Shown one piece after another: positions 1-7,838 of a DNA stretch of 39,061 nt. Origin of the DNA: Nitrospirota bacterium (lineage in GTDB: Bacteria > Nitrospirota > Nitrospiria > JACQCE01); contig JACQCE010000019.1 in the NCBI GenBank assembly GCA_016201765.1, positions 1 through 39,061 on the forward strand. The letters are read 5' to 3'. The position numbers were made by a program, and so were the translations under genes. Below the pieces are notes generated by a model. That model was not told the DNA's origin. It ran no database searches and saw only the letters and a list, made by a program, of their open reading frames with translations. The stretch's first letter is position 1, and each line of letters opens with the position of its first letter.

Positions 1-1
1 G

Positions 2-358
2 CACGAGTATTTCGCCCCGTTGGTGCGGGAGATGAAACAGGAACAGTTCTGGTCCGTGCTGCTCGACAACAAGCACCGCGTGTTGCGTGACGTGACGATT
101 TCGAGCGGCAGCCTGACGACGAGCGTCGTCCACCCCCGCGAAGCCTTTGCCCCGGCGGTGCGGCAATCGGCCGCCGCGGTGATCTTTGTGCACAATCATC
201 CCAGCGGCGATCCCTCGCCGAGCGCCGAAGACCGGCAATTGACCCAGCGCCTGGTGGCGTGCGGTGAGTTGTTGGGGATCCCCGTCCTCGACCACGTCAT
301 CATCGGCCGCGCCGCCTTTTACAGTTTTGCCGATCACCGTCAATTGGACCGCGCGTGA
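2..358 (+). CDS. radC: RadC-family JAB/MPN domain protein, 3' end only
   Basis: This is the C-terminal part of a RadC/JAMM-fold protein; its start lies before the window. The reading frame is open from base 2 to the TGA at 356-358. The diagnostic JAMM metal-binding stretch HNHPSGDPSPSAED (HxH followed about ten residues later by D) is present, as is the family ending around LDHVIIG and YSFAD. RadC proteins were named for DNA repair, but their biochemical role is unsettled, so no reaction is assigned. A 3' non-coding stretch and a promoter separate it from bamA, so it probably belongs to an upstream transcription unit. Confidence 0.93.
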   Translation, partial: HEYFAPLVREMKQEQFWSVLLDNKHRVLRDVTISSGSLTTSVVHPREAFAPAVRQSAAAVIFVHNHPSGDPSPSAEDRQLTQRLVACGELLGIPVLDHVIIGRAAFYSFADHRQLDRA

Positions 359-377
359 ACCCGATAACGAGCGCAGT

Positions 378-515
378 CCCCGCCTGCTTGTGCCGAGAAT
401 CGAACGTGACCTCTCACGTTGGTTCGAGGCATGAAGGCGGGGCGAGCGAGTGAGTACCAACATGCTCCTTTCCACTCGGGTCGAAGAATCCCCGTCCGTG
501 AAGGCGGGGTTCTTC
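378..515 (+). mobile_element. Structured remnant resembling the right end/omega-RNA region of an IS200/IS605-type element
   Basis: Three nested or adjacent helices are readable. CCCCGCC at 378-384 pairs with GGCGGGG at 436-442 and encloses a hairpin AACGTGA/TCACGTT (403-409/414-420). A strong 3' hairpin follows at 483-515, pairing GAAGAA-CCCCG with CGGGG-TTCTTC with one bulged T. The 11-mer TGAAGGCGGGG occurs at 432-442 and 499-509. In one frame the 3' hairpin reads VEESPSVKAGFFS, the kind of tail I associate with tnpB genes of IS605/IS1341 elements, whose ends form such subterminal hairpins. No transposase or TnpB body is present. The assignment rests on resemblance; a terminator for radC or another structured RNA is the main alternative. 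Confidence 0.4.
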
Positions 516-537
516 AGTCCGGCGCGGTCTTTTGCCA

Positions 538-566
538 TTTACACCGAGGCGGAAAGATGCTAGACT
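538..566 (+). promoter_or_regulatory. Sigma70-type promoter for the bamA-lpx operon
   Basis: TTTACA (538-543) and TAGACT (561-566) are separated by exactly 17 bp, and TGC immediately precedes the -10, an extended -10 pattern. Transcription would begin near 573, leaving a leader of roughly 75-85 nt before bamA. The TPR gene promoter at 33330 has the same TGC before its -10. No operator is evident. An RpoE-like element, common for bam/lpx genes in enterobacteria, was not recognised. Confidence 0.5.
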
Positions 567-645
567 TCAACAACTTAGTGACCCTTTGCCGGTTGTTTGC
601 CCGCTCCCGGATGGGGCGATGCCGATGGGATGAAATTCGTGGCCG

Positions 646-2976
646 ATGGGGGGGCCGGTGAATGGCGGGGTCGGCCGCCGCGGCCGAATCAGCATCATCA
701 CTGCGGGGCTGTTGATCGGACTCGCGGCGGGCTGGGGCGGCGGATGGGCGACGGCTGCGGAGGACCGCGGTGTGCATTCACCCCCACCCGGGGTGATCGT
801 GAAGCGGATCGACATTGCAGGATTGCACAAAATTGCTGAGACCACCGTTCGCGGCCAACTGCCTGTACAGGAAGGAGCGCCCTTCAGCGTGGACGGCGTC
901 CGCCGGATCATCGAGGCGATCTACCGCCTGGGCTATTTTGACGACGTGCAGGTGGCCACCGAGGGGTATGAAGGCGGGTTGAAGCTCCTCATCACGGTCA
1001 CGGAACGACCGACGCTTCGCGATATCCGGTACGAGGGCTACGATCAACTCGCGGTGGACAAACTCAAGGAACAGGTGACCATCCAATCGGGCACATTTTT
1101 GGACCTGCAGGCGCTGACCAAGGCCACCAACAAGCTGACGGCCTATTATCACAATCAGGGATATTATCACGCCCAGGTGCGGACGGTCCTGCAGGAGACG
1201 AAACCGGGCGACGTGGCGCTGACCTTTGTCATCTCGGAGGGGAGTCGGGCCAAAATCCGTTCGATCACATTTCAAGGCAACCGGGCCTTCAGCGCGCGTC
1301 AGTTGCGGAACGTCATCGAGACGAAGGAATATTTCTGGCTGTCCTCCTGGCTGACCGACTCCGGGCTGTATCAAACGGAGACGGCGGCGGCCGACATTGA
1401 CCGGCTGAAGGAACACTATCTGGATCGGGGCTATATGCAAGTGCAGGTCGGCGCGCCGCAGGCCACCCTCAGCAAGGACCGGCGGTGGTTCGATCTCATG
1501 TTTCCCGTTGAGGAAGGCGACCGGTACACGATCGCGTCGGTGGCAATCAGCGGCGCCCAAATCTTGAGCGAGGCCGCCGTGCGCTCGGCCATATCAACGA
1601 CGACGGGCACCCTGTTCAACCGGAGTCAGATCCGACGCGATATCCTGGCCGTGACCGAGGCCTACGGCGAACGCGGCTATGCCTTTGCGCAGGTGACGCC
1701 GCAGCTCTCGCCCGATCCGGCGTCCAAGCAGGTGGCGGTCGAGTTTCAGATTCAGGAGGGCCGGCAGGTCCACATCCGCCGGATCAACATCACGGGCAAT
1801 GCGAAAACCCGTGACAAGGTGATTCGGCGGGAACTGCGGGTCGACGAACAGGGCCTGCTGGATACCAGGGCGCTCAAGCGGAGCTTTGAACGGTTGAACA
1901 ATCTGAATTTCTTTGAATCGGTCGAGATCGCCCCGGACACGATCCAGGACGACCTGGTTGATCTGGAGGTCAGGATCAAGGAGAAGCCGACGGGGACCTT
2001 CAGCGTGGGCGGAGGCTACAGCTCCGTGGACAAGATCATCGGGACGGTCGATATTACACAGGGCAATTTGTTCGGCCGCGGCCAGATGCTCAGACTGCAG
2101 GGCCAGCTCGGGGGCGTCAGTTCCAGCTACTCCCTGACATTCCGGGATCCCTATTTTTTGGATTACCGGCTCTCGGTTGCGACGAGCATTTTTAACCAGA
2201 AGCGCGAATTTGACACGTATACGGAGCAGCGGGTGGGCGGCAGCCTGACGTTTGGGAAAAATTTCACGGAATATCTGAGCGGGAACGTGGGGTATCAGTT
2301 GCAGCAACTGGATCTTTCCCACCTCAAGCCCGGTCAGACGCCCACACTTGTGCTGCAGCAGCGCGGCCTGAGCGCGACGAGCGAGTTGCGGACGGCGTTG
2401 GCGTGGGACAGCCGGGATGTCTATCTGGCGCCCTCGCGCGGAAGCCGTCACGCGCTCTCTTTCGACTATGCGGGCACGTTCCTGGGCGGGGACAATGATT
2501 TTTACAAGGTCGTCGCCGATTCCTCCGTCTATTTCCCGCTGTGGTGGGAGACGGTCTTTTCGGTGCGCGGACGCTTCGGTTTTGCCCATCCGTTGACGGT
2601 CGACGGCACGCTCCCGGTGGGTGAGCGGTTTTTTGTGGGCGGCATTGACACGGTGAGGGGGTTTGATTACGGCGATGCCGGCCCGAAGTCGGGCAACGAC
2701 GTCATCGGCGGCAATAAAGAACTGATCGTCAACCTGGAGTACGTTTTTCCCCTTGTGCCCGCGGCAAAGGTGCGGGGGGTGCTGTTTTTCGACGCCGGGA
2801 AAGGGTTTGATTTCGGTGAGTCGATCCAGTTCTCCGCGCTGCGCACGAGCGTCGGCGCCGGGATCCGGCTCTATCTGCCGATCGGCCCGATCAGGGTCGA
2901 ATGGGGCTACATACTTGGGCGCAAGCCGGAGGATCACTGGCGGCCGATTGAATTCACGATCGGCACGCAATTTTAA
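646..2976 (+). CDS. bamA: Outer-membrane protein assembly factor BamA
   Basis: This is the central Omp85 protein of the BAM complex, which folds and inserts beta-barrel proteins into the outer membrane. The 776-residue length is normal for the family. A basic N-terminus and hydrophobic stretch (about residues 12-35, ending near ATAA) form a signal peptide. About five POTRA repeats follow (first at IKRIDIAG-like sequence near residue 50, last ending near 440). The 16-strand barrel begins around GTFSVGGGYSS and includes the conserved loop-6 VRGF motif near residue 670. The protein ends in phenylalanine, as expected for a barrel. ATG 646 is used; an in-frame GTG at 658 is an alternative and neither has a clear Shine-Dalgarno. 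It heads the operon and is followed by its periplasmic chaperone partner and lipid A genes, the common bamA-skp-lpxD order. Confidence 0.97.
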   Translation: MGGPVNGGVGRRGRISIITAGLLIGLAAGWGGGWATAAEDRGVHSPPPGVIVKRIDIAGLHKIAETTVRGQLPVQEGAPFSVDGVRRIIEAIYRLGYFDDVQVATEGYEGGLKLLITVTERPTLRDIRYEGYDQLAVDKLKEQVTIQSGTFLDLQALTKATNKLTAYYHNQGYYHAQVRTVLQETKPGDVALTFVISEGSRAKIRSITFQGNRAFSARQLRNVIETKEYFWLSSWLTDSGLYQTETAAADIDRLKEHYLDRGYMQVQVGAPQATLSKDRRWFDLMFPVEEGDRYTIASVAISGAQILSEAAVRSAISTTTGTLFNRSQIRRDILAVTEAYGERGYAFAQVTPQLSPDPASKQVAVEFQIQEGRQVHIRRINITGNAKTRDKVIRRELRVDEQGLLDTRALKRSFERLNNLNFFESVEIAPDTIQDDLVDLEVRIKEKPTGTFSVGGGYSSVDKIIGTVDITQGNLFGRGQMLRLQGQLGGVSSSYSLTFRDPYFLDYRLSVATSIFNQKREFDTYTEQRVGGSLTFGKNFTEYLSGNVGYQLQQLDLSHLKPGQTPTLVLQQRGLSATSELRTALAWDSRDVYLAPSRGSRHALSFDYAGTFLGGDNDFYKVVADSSVYFPLWWETVFSVRGRFGFAHPLTVDGTLPVGERFFVGGIDTVRGFDYGDAGPKSGNDVIGGNKELIVNLEYVFPLVPAAKVRGVLFFDAGKGFDFGESIQFSALRTSVGAGIRLYLPIGPIRVEWGYILGRKPEDHWRPIEFTIGTQF

Positions 2977-3003
2977 TCCTGTCACACGGAGGGTAAGCGG
3001 GCA

Positions 3004-3606
3004 ATGAAACGATGGCAGATGGTGTTGGGAGCGGTTCTCATGGGCGTGGCGTGGATCAGTCCGGCGATGGCGGAGGAGATGAAGATCGGCTACGTCGACG
3101 CGCAGGCGGTGCTGGACCGCTCCAAACCCGGACAGGCATCGAAGGAGCTGCTGGAGCAGTATGTGAAAAGCCGCCAGCAGATCATCGATGTGGATGAGGA
3201 AGAGATCCGGCAGCTGGAGGAGGAGTTGAAAAAGCAACAGGCCGTCCTCAGCCCCGACGCCCAGCGGGACAAGCAGGAGAGCCTCCAAAAGAAGTATCTG
3301 ACCTACCAAAAGCGGGCGGGGGAGCTGACCAAAGAGGTGCAGGAGAAACGGACGGAGGTGTTGAAGGAGTTCAACAAGAAAATGGTGCAGGCCGTGCAGC
3401 GTGTGGCCGAACGGGGCGGGTACGCGGTGGTCCTCGACAAGGAAAGCGAGGGCGGCACGGTGTTGTTCGCCAGCTCGAAGATGGAGCTGACCGATCAGGT
3501 CGTGGCGGAACTGGACAAGATGGCCGCGGCCGAGGGGGCGGCGCCCAAAACCGCTCCGAAAACGGCCCCCAAACCCACCGACGGCCCATCAGGCAAAACC
3601 CCGTGA
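3004..3606 (+). CDS. skp: OmpH/Skp-family periplasmic chaperone
   Basis: Skp is a trimeric periplasmic holdase that carries unfolded outer-membrane proteins to BamA. The 200-residue product has a signal peptide (hydrophobic core VLGAVLMGVAWISPAMA, cleavage likely near residue 23). The OmpH start motif KIGYVDAQAVLDRS follows, then a long charged coiled coil (about residues 45-135, rich in Glu, Lys and Gln) that forms the tentacles, and the returning core strand GYAVVLDKES. The Ala/Pro/Lys tail with repeated KTAPK is an unusual low-complexity extension of about 30 residues. A GGAGGG Shine-Dalgarno lies about 11 nt before the ATG. It sits 27 bp after bamA and 52 bp before lpxD, so co-transcription is expected. 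Confidence 0.93.
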   Translation: MKRWQMVLGAVLMGVAWISPAMAEEMKIGYVDAQAVLDRSKPGQASKELLEQYVKSRQQIIDVDEEEIRQLEEELKKQQAVLSPDAQRDKQESLQKKYLTYQKRAGELTKEVQEKRTEVLKEFNKKMVQAVQRVAERGGYAVVLDKESEGGTVLFASSKMELTDQVVAELDKMAAAEGAAPKTAPKTAPKPTDGPSGKTP

Positions 3607-3658
3607 CCGCGCCCTGCACCCATTGGAGGACTCGCCGCAGGATCGGTGAAGGCCATCG

Positions 3659-4774
3659 ATGAATACGCCGCCGACTCCCTTGCGACAACTGGCGGAACTG
3701 ATCGGGGGGCGGGTGGTCGGCGATCCCTCGCTGATGATCACCGGCATTGCCCCCATTCGTGAGGCCGGGGATGGACAGATCACGTTCCTGTCCAACCCCC
3801 GATACGTCGACGAACTCTCCGCGACGAGGGCGTCCGCGGTCATTCTCGCTCCCCGCCACGAGGGGGCGCCGGCTCCGGCCGGCCTGGCCCGGGTGATCAT
3901 GGACGATCCGTATTACGGCATGTGCCGGGTCATCCGCCATTTTCATGACCGTCCGTTTCAGCCGACGGGGGTCAGTCCGCTGGCGTCGATCGGCCAGTCG
4001 GTCACGATGGGCCGCGACGTTTCCATTCATCCGTTTGTCGTGATCGGCGACCGGGCCGTGATCGGCGACCGGGTCACGCTCCAAGCCGGCTGTTTTATCG
4101 GGGAGGAGGCGGTGATCGGCGACGAGTCGTGGCTCCATCCGAATGTGACCGTGCGCGAGCGCGTCCGCCTCGGCCGCCGGGTGATCATTCACAGCGGGAC
4201 CGTCGTGGGGAGCGACGGGTTTGGGTACGCCTTTCACGGGGGCGAGCACCAGAAGATTCCGCAGGTCGGCACGGTGGTCATCGAGGATGATGTGGAATTG
4301 GGCTCCAACGTGTCGGTGGATCGGGCGACGCTGGGTCAGACCGTGATCGGTCGGGGGACCAAGGTGGACAATCTCGTGCAAATCGCCCACAACGTGACGA
4401 TCGGCGAGCGGTCGATCATCGTCGCGCAGGCCGGCATCTCCGGCAGCACGACGCTCGGCAAGGGCGTGGTGCTCGCGGGCCAGGTCGGCGTGGTGGGCCA
4501 TGTGACGATCGGGGACGGCGTCCGGGTGGGCGCCCAGTCCGGCGTGGCCCGGAATGTCCCGCCGGGACAGGATCTGTCCGGTTCCCCGGCGATCGCGCAC
4601 CGGCAGTGGCTGGCCGTGCAGGCCACGCTGCCCCAGCTCCCTGACATTCGCAGACGATTGCACCGTATCGAGGAGGAACTTCATGCGCTCCAACAACAAA
4701 TCAACCGACCCAGCCGGGCCGCCAAGCCCGCCGGGCGCCGCCGCACCGCACCCCGCCGGTCCAAGCGTGCTTGA
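3659..4774 (+). CDS. lpxD: UDP-3-O-acylglucosamine N-acyltransferase LpxD
   Basis: LpxD transfers a hydroxyacyl chain from acyl-ACP to the 2-amino group of UDP-3-O-acyl-glucosamine, the third step of lipid A synthesis, in the cytoplasm. The protein has an N-terminal uridine-binding domain (LRQLAELIGGRVVGDP, and ITFLSNPRY near residues 40-50). A left-handed beta-helix of hexapeptide repeats follows, from about residue 110 to 325. The catalytic histidine is H244 in QIAHNV. A C-terminal alpha-helical region ([17 protein letters not shown]) and a basic, Arg-rich tail end the 371-residue protein, somewhat longer than the usual 340 or so. The start is supported by a TGAAGG just upstream. The last 92 bp overlap fabZ in another frame. 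Confidence 0.96.
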   Translation: MNTPPTPLRQLAELIGGRVVGDPSLMITGIAPIREAGDGQITFLSNPRYVDELSATRASAVILAPRHEGAPAPAGLARVIMDDPYYGMCRVIRHFHDRPFQPTGVSPLASIGQSVTMGRDVSIHPFVVIGDRAVIGDRVTLQAGCFIGEEAVIGDESWLHPNVTVRERVRLGRRVIIHSGTVVGSDGFGYAFHGGEHQKIPQVGTVVIEDDVELGSNVSVDRATLGQTVIGRGTKVDNLVQIAHNVTIGERSIIVAQAGISGSTTLGKGVVLAGQVGVVGHVTIGDGVRVGAQSGVARNVPPGQDLSGSPAIAHRQWLAVQATLPQLPDIRRRLHRIEEELHALQQQINRPSRAAKPAGRRRTAPRRSKRA

Positions 4775-5228
4775 CGTCAACGCCATCGCGCGCTGTCTGC
4801 CGCACCGCTATCCGTTCCTCCTGGTCGATCGGATCACGGAGCTTGAGTCGCGGCGCCGGATTGTCGGCATCAAGAACGTGACGATCAATGAGCCCTTTTT
4901 CCAGGGCCATTTTCCCGGCCATCCGATCATGCCCGGCGTGCTGATCATCGAGGCGATGGCGCAGGTGGGGGCGGTGCTGGCTTTTTCCGACGAGGACAAA
5001 CCGCAGGACAAACTGGTCTTTTTCCTCAGCATCGACAAGGCCAAATTCCGCAAACCGGTCGTCCCCGGCGATCAGTTGCGCATGGAGTTGACGGTGGTGC
5101 AGATTCGCTCGCAATTCTGGCGGTTACAGGCGATGGCCTACGTGGACGGCGCGCTGGTCTGCGAGGCGGAATTCAAGGCGATGATCGCCGACCGGGAGTC
5201 CGGGGAGTCCGGAGGACCCGATGCCTGA
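4683..5228 (+). CDS. fabZ: 3-hydroxyacyl-ACP dehydratase FabZ
   Basis: FabZ dehydrates 3-hydroxyacyl-ACP during fatty acid elongation. It competes with LpxA and LpxD for the same hydroxyacyl-ACP, which is why it sits between them. The hot-dog fold is recognised by [13 protein letters not shown], by [11 protein letters not shown] with catalytic H76, and by IIEAMAQ with catalytic E90. The ATG at 4683 is preceded by a consensus AGGAGG (4671-4676) with 6-nt spacing, so I chose it although it lies inside lpxD and adds a Pro/Ala-rich N-terminal extension of about 28 residues. An in-frame GTG at 4767, giving a conventional [17 protein letters not shown] start, is the alternative; it lacks a good ribosome site. 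The stop overlaps lpxA by 8 nt. Confidence 0.95.
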   Translation: MRSNNKSTDPAGPPSPPGAAAPHPAGPSVLDVNAIARCLPHRYPFLLVDRITELESRRRIVGIKNVTINEPFFQGHFPGHPIMPGVLIIEAMAQVGAVLAFSDEDKPQDKLVFFLSIDKAKFRKPVVPGDQLRMELTVVQIRSQFWRLQAMAYVDGALVCEAEFKAMIADRESGESGGPDA

Positions 5229-6024
5229 CGTCCACTCGACCGCACTCGTTCATCCCGGCGCGCGGCTGGCCGATGACGCCGTCATCGGACCCTATGCGGT
5301 GATCGGCGAGCATGTCGTCGTCGGGGCCCGCACCCGCATCGACGGTCACGCCATGGTGGAGGGCCGGACGACGATCGGCGACGACTGCCACATCTTTCCT
5401 TTCTGCTCGATCGGGCAGCCGCCGCAGGATCTCAAATATGCCGGCGAGCCGACGCGGCTGGTCATCGGAAATCACAACGTCTGCCGCGAGTATGTCACGC
5501 TGAACCTCGGTACGGGCCCCGGCGGAGGGGTCACCACGATCGGGGATCACAATTTTTTTATGGCCTACGTGCACGTGGCGCATGACTGCCATATCGGCCA
5601 TCACGCGGTCCTGGCCAATGCGGCCACGCTGGCCGGCCATGTCACCGTGGGCGATTGGTCGACCGTCGGCGGGCTGGTCGCCGTGCATCAGTTCGTGCGG
5701 ATCGGGGCGCATGCCATGATCGGCGGCTCCTCCGGCCTCGGACAGGACGTCCCGCCCTATCTGATTGCGGCGGGACGGCCCGCGACGCTCTTTGGTCTGA
5801 ACGCCATCGGGCTCAAACGCAGGGGGTTCAGCGATGAGCAGATCCAGGCGCTCAAACAGGCCTACCAGATGCTGTTCCGGTCGAAGTTGAAGCGGAAGGA
5901 GGCGATCAAGGAGGCGACCGCCAAGTGGGGCGACAACCCGGTGGTGATGGCGATGCTGCAGTTTATCGAACAGTCGGAGCGGGGCATCTGCAGTCCGAAT
6001 CGGAAGGAGTCATCCCCGGCATGA
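5221..6024 (+). CDS. lpxA: Acyl-ACP--UDP-N-acetylglucosamine O-acyltransferase LpxA
   Basis: LpxA catalyses the first lipid A step, moving a 3-hydroxyacyl chain from ACP to the 3-OH of UDP-GlcNAc. The 267-residue protein consists of hexapeptide repeats (beta-helix, about residues 5-190) and a C-terminal helical domain (GLKRRGFSDEQIQALKQAYQ). The catalytic histidine is H121 in HVAHDCHIG. SIGQPPQDLKY and the GPGGG loop are typical of the family. It is translationally coupled to fabZ (8-nt overlap) and to lpxI (ATGA). The hydrocarbon-ruler residue cannot be used to infer chain length with certainty here. Confidence 0.97.
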   Translation: MPDVHSTALVHPGARLADDAVIGPYAVIGEHVVVGARTRIDGHAMVEGRTTIGDDCHIFPFCSIGQPPQDLKYAGEPTRLVIGNHNVCREYVTLNLGTGPGGGVTTIGDHNFFMAYVHVAHDCHIGHHAVLANAATLAGHVTVGDWSTVGGLVAVHQFVRIGAHAMIGGSSGLGQDVPPYLIAAGRPATLFGLNAIGLKRRGFSDEQIQALKQAYQMLFRSKLKRKEAIKEATAKWGDNPVVMAMLQFIEQSERGICSPNRKESSPA

Positions 6025-6872
6025 ACGCGCCGGTGCCATCAACGGCCACCCCGCCGGCCCCGTCGAAGCGCCTGGGCATCATCGCCGGCAACGGCCGGTT
6101 TCCGTTGCTGGTCGCCCAGGAGGCCCGCCGGCAGGGCTGTTGGGTCGTGGCGGTCGGCCATCAGGGCGAGACGCTGCCGGAGCTGGAACCTCTGGTGGAC
6201 GAGATCGAGTGGATTCGCGTCGGCCAGATCGGCCGGATGATCAATCGGTTTCAGCAATCGGGGGTCCAGGAAGTGGTTATGGCGGGCGGGATCACCAAAA
6301 CGAGGTTGTTCACCGAGGTGCGGCCGGATTTGCGGGCGCTGGCGCTTCTGGCCAAATTGCGGACGAAGGACGATGACGCGATTCTGCGCGGACTGGCGGC
6401 GGAACTGGAACGGTCGGGACTGGTGGTCGGCGACTCGGTCCAATATCTGGGCGCGTTAATGGCAACGGTCGGACCGATGACCGCGAAGAAACCCACGGCC
6501 GATGAACAGGTCGATATCAACTACGGCTGGGAAGTGGCCAAATCGGTCGGCCGGTTGGGGATCGGGCAGTGCGTGGTGGTCAAACACAAGGTAGTGCTGG
6601 CGGTGGAGGCGACGGAAGGGACCGATGAGACGATCCGCCGGGGAGGGCGTCTGGCCCATGGCGGCGCCGTGATCATCAAGGTCAGCAAGCCGGGTCAGGA
6701 TCAGCGGTTTGATCTGCCCACCATCGGGCCCGCCACGGTTGACGTGATGGCCGAGGCCGGAGCGTCAGTGATCGCGGTGGAGGCCGGACGATCGCTCCTG
6801 CTCGATCGCGAGGAATTGTTGAGCCGGGCCGATCGGGCCGGGATCGCCATTGTCGGTGTGACCCGTGAGTGA
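6021..6872 (+). CDS. lpxI: UDP-2,3-diacylglucosamine pyrophosphatase LpxI (DUF1009)
   Basis: LpxI hydrolyses UDP-2,3-diacylglucosamine to lipid X and UMP, replacing the unrelated LpxH in many non-enteric bacteria. The 283-residue sequence begins after a short Pro-rich leader with LGIIAGNGRFPLLVAQEARR. It contains VVMAGGITK, GPMTAKKPTADEQVDI, CVVVKHKVVLAVEATEGTDE and GGAVIIKVSKPGQD, all hallmarks of the family. The catalytic aspartate is expected in the DEQVD region. ATG 6021 overlaps the lpxA stop (ATGA). A longer in-frame opening back to 5925 is ignored because it would overlap lpxA by about 100 bp and add an unrelated tail. No lpxH was seen. Confidence 0.93.
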   Translation: MNAPVPSTATPPAPSKRLGIIAGNGRFPLLVAQEARRQGCWVVAVGHQGETLPELEPLVDEIEWIRVGQIGRMINRFQQSGVQEVVMAGGITKTRLFTEVRPDLRALALLAKLRTKDDDAILRGLAAELERSGLVVGDSVQYLGALMATVGPMTAKKPTADEQVDINYGWEVAKSVGRLGIGQCVVVKHKVVLAVEATEGTDETIRRGGRLAHGGAVIIKVSKPGQDQRFDLPTIGPATVDVMAEAGASVIAVEAGRSLLLDREELLSRADRAGIAIVGVTRE

Positions 6873-7836
6873 ACTTGCGGTCGGCGTCATCGGCGTCGGC
6901 TACCTGGGACAGCACCACGCCCGCCTGTACGGTCAGATGGCCGGCGTCCGGTTGGTCGGCGTGGTCGATCCCGAGGCCGACCGCGCAACGACCGTGGCGC
7001 GTTCCACCGGGTGCGCCGTCTTCCCTGATATCGCCCGTTTAGCCAAGGAGGTCAAGGCCGTCAGCATCGTCGTACCCACTCCGCTGCACCACGAGGTCGC
7101 GCTCCAGTGCCTGGAGCTCGGTCTGGACGTGCTGCTTGAGAAGCCGATGACGACGACGCTTGAGCAGGCGGACGAGTTGATCAGGGCGGCGGAGCGGCGG
7201 CAGGCCATTTTACAGATCGGCCATCTGGAACGGTTCAACGGGGCGGTGCTGGCCGTCGTCCCCTTTCTGACAACGCCGCGCTTCATCGAATCGCACCGGC
7301 TCGGCCCCTTCATGGAGCGGGGGACGGATGTCGACGTGGTGCTGGATCTGATGATCCACGACATCGACATGGTGTTGAGTCTGGTCAAGTCCCCCGTGGA
7401 GGAGATCCGGGCCGTCGGCGTGCCCGTGCTCTCGTCGCAGGTCGACATTGCCAACGCGCGGATCGAATTTGCCAACGGCTGCGCCGCCAACGTGACGGCG
7501 AGCCGGGTTTCGAAGGACAAGATGCGCAAGATCAGGGTGTTTCAATCCGACGCCTACATTTCCATCGACTACCAGAAGCAGGATGCGGTCGTCTATCGAC
7601 GGGTGATGAAGGATCAGCAGCCCACCATCGTGTTTGAGCCGCTTCGAATCGAGAAGGACGAGCCGCTCAAGGCGGAACTGGAGAGCTTTGTCCGGGTGGT
7701 GACGAACCGGGCCGCGCCGGTGGTGACCGGCCGGGACGGCCGGGAGGCGCTGCGCGTGGCGCTCGAGGTGGTCAAAGCGATTGAACGGTCGATGCGCCGA
7801 ATGACGGGGGAGACGATCGGTCGGGGCTCGTCGTAA
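6865..7836 (+). CDS. Gfo/Idh/MocA-family NAD(P)-dependent oxidoreductase
   Basis: The 323-residue protein has an N-terminal Rossmann fold (VGVIGVGYLGQHHARLYGQM), the family EKP motif (LLEKPMTTTLEQADELI) that supplies the catalytic lysine, and a C-terminal substrate domain with HDIDMVLSLV. Members oxidise or reduce sugars and related polyols. Its position between lpxI and lpxB, with an 8-nt overlap upstream and a 2-nt gap downstream, links it to lipid A. A relative, GnnA, oxidises UDP-GlcNAc at C3 before transamination by GnnB, but no GnnB-like aminotransferase is present in the window, so that role is only a possibility. The start codon is GTG. The substrate is unknown. Confidence 0.88.
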   Translation: MSELAVGVIGVGYLGQHHARLYGQMAGVRLVGVVDPEADRATTVARSTGCAVFPDIARLAKEVKAVSIVVPTPLHHEVALQCLELGLDVLLEKPMTTTLEQADELIRAAERRQAILQIGHLERFNGAVLAVVPFLTTPRFIESHRLGPFMERGTDVDVVLDLMIHDIDMVLSLVKSPVEEIRAVGVPVLSSQVDIANARIEFANGCAANVTASRVSKDKMRKIRVFQSDAYISIDYQKQDAVVYRRVMKDQQPTIVFEPLRIEKDEPLKAELESFVRVVTNRAAPVVTGRDGREALRVALEVVKAIERSMRRMTGETIGRGSS

Positions 7837-7838
7837 CG

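Noticed and set aside
419-661. 80-codon frame downstream of radC
   Set aside because: It spans the structured IS-like remnant and the bamA promoter, has no ribosome site or family resemblance, and would overlap bamA.
1594-3309. 571-codon open frame on the minus strand across bamA and skp
   Set aside because: It lies wholly over two clearly identified genes, has the Arg/His/Pro/Leu-rich composition of antisense frames in GC-rich DNA, and shows no domain motif.
3371-4786. 471-codon minus-strand frame over lpxD
   Set aside because: It mirrors the hexapeptide repeats of lpxD, giving a periodic His/Asp/Arg pattern; this is a frame artefact.
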